Part shown: positions 59,990 through 64,000 of the stretch, one piece after another
Numbering within the stretch: the first letter of the stretch is position 1
How the letters are laid out: each line of letters starts with the position of its first letter
DNA from: an uncultured Acidimicrobiia bacterium
Lineage (GTDB): Bacteria; Actinomycetota; Acidimicrobiia; Spongiisociales; Spongiisociaceae
Reading direction: 5' to 3'
Length of the DNA: 64,000 nt
Assembly (NCBI GenBank): GCA_958295745.1
Contig: OY282370.1
Span: 1,607,724 to 1,671,723 of the forward strand
Notes under the pieces: model-generated
Seen by the model: the letters and a program-made list of their open reading frames with translations, nothing else
The model's database searches: none
What the model was told of the DNA's origin: nothing
Translations under genes and position numbers: made by a program

Positions 59990-61384
59990 TCAAGGTAGTT
60001 TCCATCGGGCGCCCCGGCCGTGACCGGTGAACACTGCCAGTCCCCGAGCCTTCAGGATGGAGAGGTCTTTCCCCAGTCGTCGATCGTTGGTCTGCAAAGC
60101 CAACCGGGAGCGTATCTCGCGTGATGCCAAGGCTCGATCCGACCCCTCGAGCATGTCGAGGATGGCCTGCTGTTGTTCGGTCAGATCGCCTGCGTCTTGT
60201 CGGGTCTGCAAGGCTCGTCCGTGCCGGAAACGCACCGTCACACGCCCTCCCGTATCCTCGATCTCGAGCGGCGGTAAGCCTGCGGAGGCCGCTCCCTCCG
60301 CCATCTTGAGCGTCCCGAGCCCCCACTCCTCGATGACGCCGCGGCGGTAGAAAGTGCGGGCGATCAGCGGGTTCCACGGCTGGGACTCGTGGGGTGCGAA
60401 TAGCTACTCCGGGGTCAACCCGAAAGGCAGCGCGCCCGATGATGTCACTTCCAATCGGTCGTCGTATACCGCCACGCCCACGGAACCCCCGCCGATCGAG
60501 TAATCGCGATGGCACAGGGCATTCGCCAGCGCCTCCCGCGTGGCCGAGGGCGGGTAGAGCGGTTCGTCGATCCGCTCGATGCGGTCCGCCTCGAACCGGC
60601 CGGCGATGGGAAGGGTGTCGCGCAGGAAGCGTTCCGCATCCGCGAGGAGCTTGAATGCGTTGCCGTAGAACTGTCGATTGTCCAAGAACTCCGTGCGGCC
60701 GACGCCCCGGAAGCGGGCGGCCTTGAGCTTGCACTGCGTCATCTCCAACTCGATGCGGTTGGAGTTGCCGAACAGCACGACTGCCGCCCGCAGCAGTACC
60801 CCATCCCGGTAGAGCCCCAGCCCGCGCAGCAGCTCGACGGGTTCCGGCGTCCCCGGGTCCTGCAGCCGGCTTCGCTGGACAGCCTCAGTTATCGTGCGCC
60901 GGATCTCCGCCGCATCCAGGTCTTCTACTTTCCATCCGGCGGCGGGTTGGGTCTCCCAGCGCTGTTCGTTGTGCATACGCTCGAATAGCATTCGGTTGTA
61001 CTCGTCGGACGACATGGCCAAGGTGGTGCTGCCGACCCGGCGATATGCGGCGCCCCGATAGACGTAGGGCCTCACGGTCCCCGGACTCACGCGAACCGCT
61101 ATCACCTCGCGGTTCTCCGCTGCCGGAACCCTCTCGACCATCGGGAAGGCCGGTGGATCTATCTGCTGTATCTCGGCGCTCACGTCTTCCAACGTCCTTC
61201 TGCCTATCTCTTGGCCCGCGGCCTTTCCTTCCGGTGTGACGCCGAACAGCACATACCCGCCGCGAGTGTTGAGCATGGCGCACATGGTGCGGGCCGCCTC
61301 GCGGCGCTGTCCGGTCGAGGCCTTGAACTCCAGCGTCTCGGATTCGCCCGCCGCGGTCAGCGCTGTGATCTGTTCAGGGGTCAT
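59990..61384 (-). pseudogene. AlbA/Schlafen-domain ATP-binding protein, interrupted by an in-frame amber codon
   Basis: The N-terminal part starts at ATG 61384 (MTPEQITALTAAGESETLEF). It has an AlbA_2/Schlafen-like domain (AMLNTRGGYVLFGVTPEGKA) and then a GHKL-type ATP-binding region (ATREALANALCHRDYSIGGG, DDRLEVTSSGALPFGLTPE). A TAG at 60404-60406 then stops translation. In the same frame the conserved sequence goes straight on (LFAPHESQPWNPLIARTFYR, then EEWGLGTLKMAEGAASAGLP) to a winged-helix-like end and the natural stop at 59990. There is no frameshift and no deletion. A single base change from a sense codon explains it, so it is a recent pseudogene, or else the amber is read through. 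COG2865-type proteins are putative transcriptional regulators/helicases. Confidence 0.85.
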
Positions 61385-61456
61385 GTAGTCGTCCGTTGTT
61401 TTCGCCGTACGGTTCACTTCGATGCCGGTCGCTGTCCATGTTAAGATAGATGGGTA

Positions 61457-61552
61457 ACACACGGGAGCCCGGGAAGGGCTGAGAGGGAGACCACAGACCG
61501 TCGTCTCCGACCGTTGGAACCTGATCCGGGCAATACCGGCGAAGGAAGTGAC
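61457..61552 (+). ncRNA. TPP riboswitch (THI element)
   Basis: The conserved THI-box parts are all present: CGGGAGCCC...GGGCTGAGAGGG in the pyrimidine-sensing arm, a variable stem (GGAGAC...GTCTCC), and the pyrophosphate-sensing arm GGAACCTGATCCGGG with AATACCGGCGAAGGAA. ACAC at the 5' end and GTG at the 3' end can form P1. It lies 40 bases upstream of thiB and should shut the thiamine importer off when TPP is plentiful, probably by masking the GGGAGGAGG ribosome-binding site at 61580-61588. Confidence 0.93.
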
Positions 61553-61592
61553 CTCCGGCCCCTCCCCAAAGCCCCACCGGGAGGAGGCGCGT

Positions 61593-62663
61593 ATGCGTAT
61601 GAGGAGATCGAGGATCACGAGAATCGGGGCCGCGGCGGCAGCAGTTGCGGTGCTCGTCGCCGGGTGCGGCGCGGGAACCCCCGAGGAGGAAGGCCCCCAG
61701 ACCATCCGTCTGGTCACCCACGACTCCTTCAACCTGAGCGAAGGAACCCTGGAACGGTTCGAGGCGGCGACCGGCCATACCGTCGAGCACCTCGCATCGG
61801 GAGACGCCGGCGCCATGGTGAACCAGGCGGTGCTCACCAAGGGCAACCCGATAGGGGATGTCATGTTTGGGGTCGACAACACCTTCCTGGGCCGGGCCCT
61901 CGAAGAAGGCCTGTTCGAGGAGTACGTGTCGCCGTACCTGGCGGACGTACCCGACGACCTGAAGCTCGACACCCGGGTCACCCCCATCGACTTCGGTGAC
62001 GTGTGCCTCAACTACGACATCGCCGGGCTGGCCGACCTGGGCCTGCCGCCGCCCTCGACCCTCAGGGATCTGACCAGGCCGGAGTACGCCGGACTGCTGG
62101 TGGTGGAGCATCCCGGCACTTCCTCGCCAGGCCTGGCTTTCCTGCTGTCCACCGTGGCCGTGTTCGGCGAAGAGGGGGGCTACACCTGGCGCGACTACTG
62201 GGCGGATCTCGCCGCCAACGACGTTCTGGTAAGCGCCGGATGGGAGGACGCCTATTACGGGTCCTTCTCAGGAGGGTCGGGAGGCGGCGACCGTCCGATC
62301 GTGGTGTCCTACGCCTCGTCTCCGCCGGCGGAGGTCATCTTTGCCGACCCGCCGGTCGCGGAGGCTCCCACCGCGGTGGTGCCGGCCGGATGCTTCCGCC
62401 AGATCGAGTTCGCCGGGATCCTGGCCGGCACCCCGGTTCCCAAGGCGGCCCGGCAGCTGATCGATTTCATGCTCGGCCTGGAGTTCCAAGAGGACATCCC
62501 GCTCAACATGTTCGTGTTCCCGGCCAACGAGAAAGCCGAGCTTCCCGAGGAGTTCGTTCGATACACCGAGATACCGGATGACCCGGCCGGGTTGCCGCCC
62601 GAGGAGATCGACGCCAACCGCTCCCGCTGGATCGATGAATGGACCGAGGCCGTAATCTCCTGA
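61593..62663 (+). CDS. thiB: Thiamine ABC transporter substrate-binding lipoprotein
   Basis: ThiB captures thiamine or its phosphates outside the membrane. The 356-residue protein has a lipoprotein signal (basic start, lipobox VLVAGC with C25). It then follows the thiamine-binding family pattern TIRLVTHDSFNLSEG, LTKGNPIGDVMFGVDNTFL, VTPIDFGDVCLNYD and VEHPGTSSPGLAFLLST. The TPP riboswitch immediately upstream confirms the role. ATG 61593 follows GGGAGGAGG. It overlaps thiP by 25 bases. Confidence 0.94.
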   Translation: MRMRRSRITRIGAAAAAVAVLVAGCGAGTPEEEGPQTIRLVTHDSFNLSEGTLERFEAATGHTVEHLASGDAGAMVNQAVLTKGNPIGDVMFGVDNTFLGRALEEGLFEEYVSPYLADVPDDLKLDTRVTPIDFGDVCLNYDIAGLADLGLPPPSTLRDLTRPEYAGLLVVEHPGTSSPGLAFLLSTVAVFGEEGGYTWRDYWADLAANDVLVSAGWEDAYYGSFSGGSGGGDRPIVVSYASSPPAEVIFADPPVAEAPTAVVPAGCFRQIEFAGILAGTPVPKAARQLIDFMLGLEFQEDIPLNMFVFPANEKAELPEEFVRYTEIPDDPAGLPPEEIDANRSRWIDEWTEAVIS

Positions 62664-64000
62664 AGTCCGAAGTCCTGAAGTCCGGGGTCCCGAAGTCCGG
62701 GATTCTGAAATCTGGGGCGGGCCGGTGGCTGCTCGTCGTCCCGGTTCTCTTCTTCGGGTTGTTCTTCCTCTACCCGCTGGTGCGGGTGGTGATGCGCAGC
62801 CTGTCGCTCGACGGAAGCCTGGACCTATCGCCCTTTCTCGAGATACTCACCAAGGGTTCGCTGCGGAGGGCGGCCTGGTTCACGGTCTGGCAGGCGGCCG
62901 CGTCCACCCTGGCCACCCTGGTGTTCGCCCTGCCCGGCGCCTACGTCCTGGCCCGTTATTCCTTCTTCGGACGTCGGCTGGTGCGGGCGGCGGTCACGGT
63001 GCCGTTCGTGCTGCCCACGGTGGTGGTGGGCGCCGCCTACCTGGCCCTGCTGGGTCCGGGCGGCCCGCTCGGGGTGGACCTCCGCCAGACGGTTTGGGCG
63101 ATCCTGATCGCCCATGTGTTCTTCAACTACGCGGTGGTTGTGCGCATGGTGGGAAGCTTCTGGGAGCTGATCGACCCGAAGTTGGAGGAGGCGGCCCGGG
63201 TCCTGGGCGCCGCCCGCCTGCGGGCTTTTCTCAACGTCACGCTGCCCCTTCTTCTCCCCCCGATCGCGGCGGCGGCCTCGATAGTGTTCCTGTTCACCTT
63301 CACCTCCTTCGGAGTGGTGCTGATCCTCGGCGGGTTCGGTTACGCCACCATCGAGGTGGCGGTGTGGCGGGAGGCCGTCATCAACCTCGACTTGGCCGCC
63401 TCGGCCGCCTTGGCGGTGGTGCAGCTGGCCGGAGTGGGGGCCGCCCTGTGGGCCTACACCCGCCTCCAGCAGCGTTACGCCCGCCGGTTGCCCCTGCGAC
63501 CGTCCGGCTCGGCCGCCCGCCGGCCCCGCACCCCCCGCCAGTACCTAGTGGTGGGCGCCGTGCTGGCCTCGATGCTCATCTATCTCGGAGCGCCTATCGC
63601 CGCTCTGGTATGGAGATCTTTGGACACCGCGGCCGGGCTTGGTCCGGACCATTACACCGCCTTGGTCCGGGGGGGCGCCCCCTTCGTCGATCCGGGTGAG
63701 GCGGTGGTCAACTCGTTGTGGTTCGCGGTTGCGGCCGTTGTTCCCGCCTTGGCCGTCGGCCTCGCCTCGGCGGTGGTCATCGTGCGCCGTCCCGGCCGCC
63801 TGGGCGCCCGGCTGGACACCCTCCTCATGCTGCCGCTGGGAACCTCGGCGGTGACGATAGGTTTCGGATTTCTGGTCGCCTTCGATTGGCCGGTGGATCT
63901 CCGCACTTCGCTATGGCTGATCCCGCTCGCCCATTCGGTGGTGGCCGTACCGTTCGTGATCCGCACCGTGGTACCGGTGCTGCGGTCGGTCCAGCCCCGC
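62639..64000 (+). CDS. thiP: Thiamine ABC transporter permease, 3' end outside the window
   Basis: A 454-codon open frame reaching the last base without a stop. ThiP proteins are fused two-half permeases. The first half contains ARYSFFGRRLVRAAVTVPFV and the ATPase-docking EAA loop (DPKLEEAARVLGAARLRAFL); the second half begins near LGAPIAALVWRSLDTAAGLG and is cut off. ATG 62639 inside the thiB 3' end is the only ATG before the first membrane segment. It gives an unusual N-terminus made of LKS-x-V/I-x-KSG repeats encoded by 15-base DNA repeats. A CTG/TTG start further down is possible. Confidence 0.88.
   Translation, partial: MDRGRNLLKSEVLKSGVPKSGILKSGAGRWLLVVPVLFFGLFFLYPLVRVVMRSLSLDGSLDLSPFLEILTKGSLRRAAWFTVWQAAASTLATLVFALPGAYVLARYSFFGRRLVRAAVTVPFVLPTVVVGAAYLALLGPGGPLGVDLRQTVWAILIAHVFFNYAVVVRMVGSFWELIDPKLEEAARVLGAARLRAFLNVTLPLLLPPIAAAASIVFLFTFTSFGVVLILGGFGYATIEVAVWREAVINLDLAASAALAVVQLAGVGAALWAYTRLQQRYARRLPLRPSGSAARRPRTPRQYLVVGAVLASMLIYLGAPIAALVWRSLDTAAGLGPDHYTALVRGGAPFVDPGEAVVNSLWFAVAAVVPALAVGLASAVVIVRRPGRLGARLDTLLMLPLGTSAVTIGFGFLVAFDWPVDLRTSLWLIPLAHSVVAVPFVIRTVVPVLRSVQPR
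62660..62716. repeat. 15-base tandem repeat in the thiP N-terminus
   Basis: Four successive units of about 15 bases: CTGAAGTCCGAAGTC, CTGAAGTCCGGGGTC, CCGAAGTCCGGGATT, CTGAAATCTGGGGCG. They are in frame with thiP and would encode four near-identical pentapeptides (LKSEV, LKSGV, PKSGI, LKSGA). Confidence 0.8.

Noticed and set aside
59856-60734. Minus-strand ORF through the GAATT repeats ending in GNSGQFGSIRVNS-type peptides
   Set aside because: The frame is a different one from the conserved ATP-binding protein, and the peptide is just the translation of the DNA repeat; no domain supports it.

Overview
The window is high-GC, densely packed DNA from an actinobacterium. Several features point that way: small overlapping ATGA/GTGA gene junctions, frequent GTG/TTG starts, coenzyme F420 genes (a CofC-type guanylyltransferase and a deazaflavin-dependent nitroreductase-like protein), a DUF2277 protein and two promoters whose -10 box lies only 7-8 bases before the start codon. 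A free-living member of the Acidimicrobiia or a related lineage is my best guess, from gene content alone.

Layout. 1-10.8 kb is mostly housekeeping: gatA (5' end outside the window) and gatB, pgpA, ilvE, an FAH-family hydrolase, gltX, a class V aminotransferase and an F420-type oxidoreductase. One AT-rich HEPN-domain gene is embedded in it. 10.8-20.5 kb is an accessory, recombination-scarred stretch: a McrBC-type restriction system, four tandem paralogous membrane-protein genes arranged A-B-A-B and separated by relics of the 3' end of mcrC, then tRNA-Glu(TTC), a VapBC-type toxin-antitoxin pair, tRNA-Gln(CTG), tRNA-Glu(CTC), and a roughly 230-bp imperfect tandem duplication carrying the tRNA-Glu 3' end and the glycerate kinase 3' end.

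20.5-31.4 kb is metabolic: glycerate kinase, a PIG-L deacetylase, a form I aerobic CO dehydrogenase operon (coxM-coxS-coxL plus an XdhC/CoxI-YHS fusion), a higBA toxin-antitoxin module, cofC with a methylmalonyl-CoA-epimerase-like gene, an SDR and a zinc MDR dehydrogenase. 31.9-41.2 kb is a co-directional catabolic cluster with its own ABC importer: a creatinase-like M24 hydrolase, a beta-hydroxyacid dehydrogenase, a periplasmic binding lipoprotein, a VOC protein, a TIM-barrel isomerase, a double ATPase, two permeases and a bicupin. Its substrate is unknown. I consider it the best candidate for an undescribed system here.

41.2-57.3 kb carries a class II Fic protein, an M20 amidohydrolase, a nitroreductase, membrane proteins (DUF5671, DUF6159 types), a dienelactone hydrolase, an ABC exporter with a fused two-half permease, an APC transporter-UspA fusion, surE, and the molybdenum-related mogA/moaB and fdhD, which plausibly serve molybdoenzymes such as the CO dehydrogenase. 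57.4-64 kb holds an ACMSD-like amidohydrolase, a KBL/BioF-type aminotransferase, a striking GAATT-based ~10-bp repeat array, an AlbA/Schlafen-type ATP-binding gene broken by one in-frame amber codon, and a TPP riboswitch controlling thiB-thiP (thiP runs off the end).

Start codons were chosen by eye from ribosome-binding sites, overlaps and family N-termini. Family assignments are from motif recognition, with no database search.
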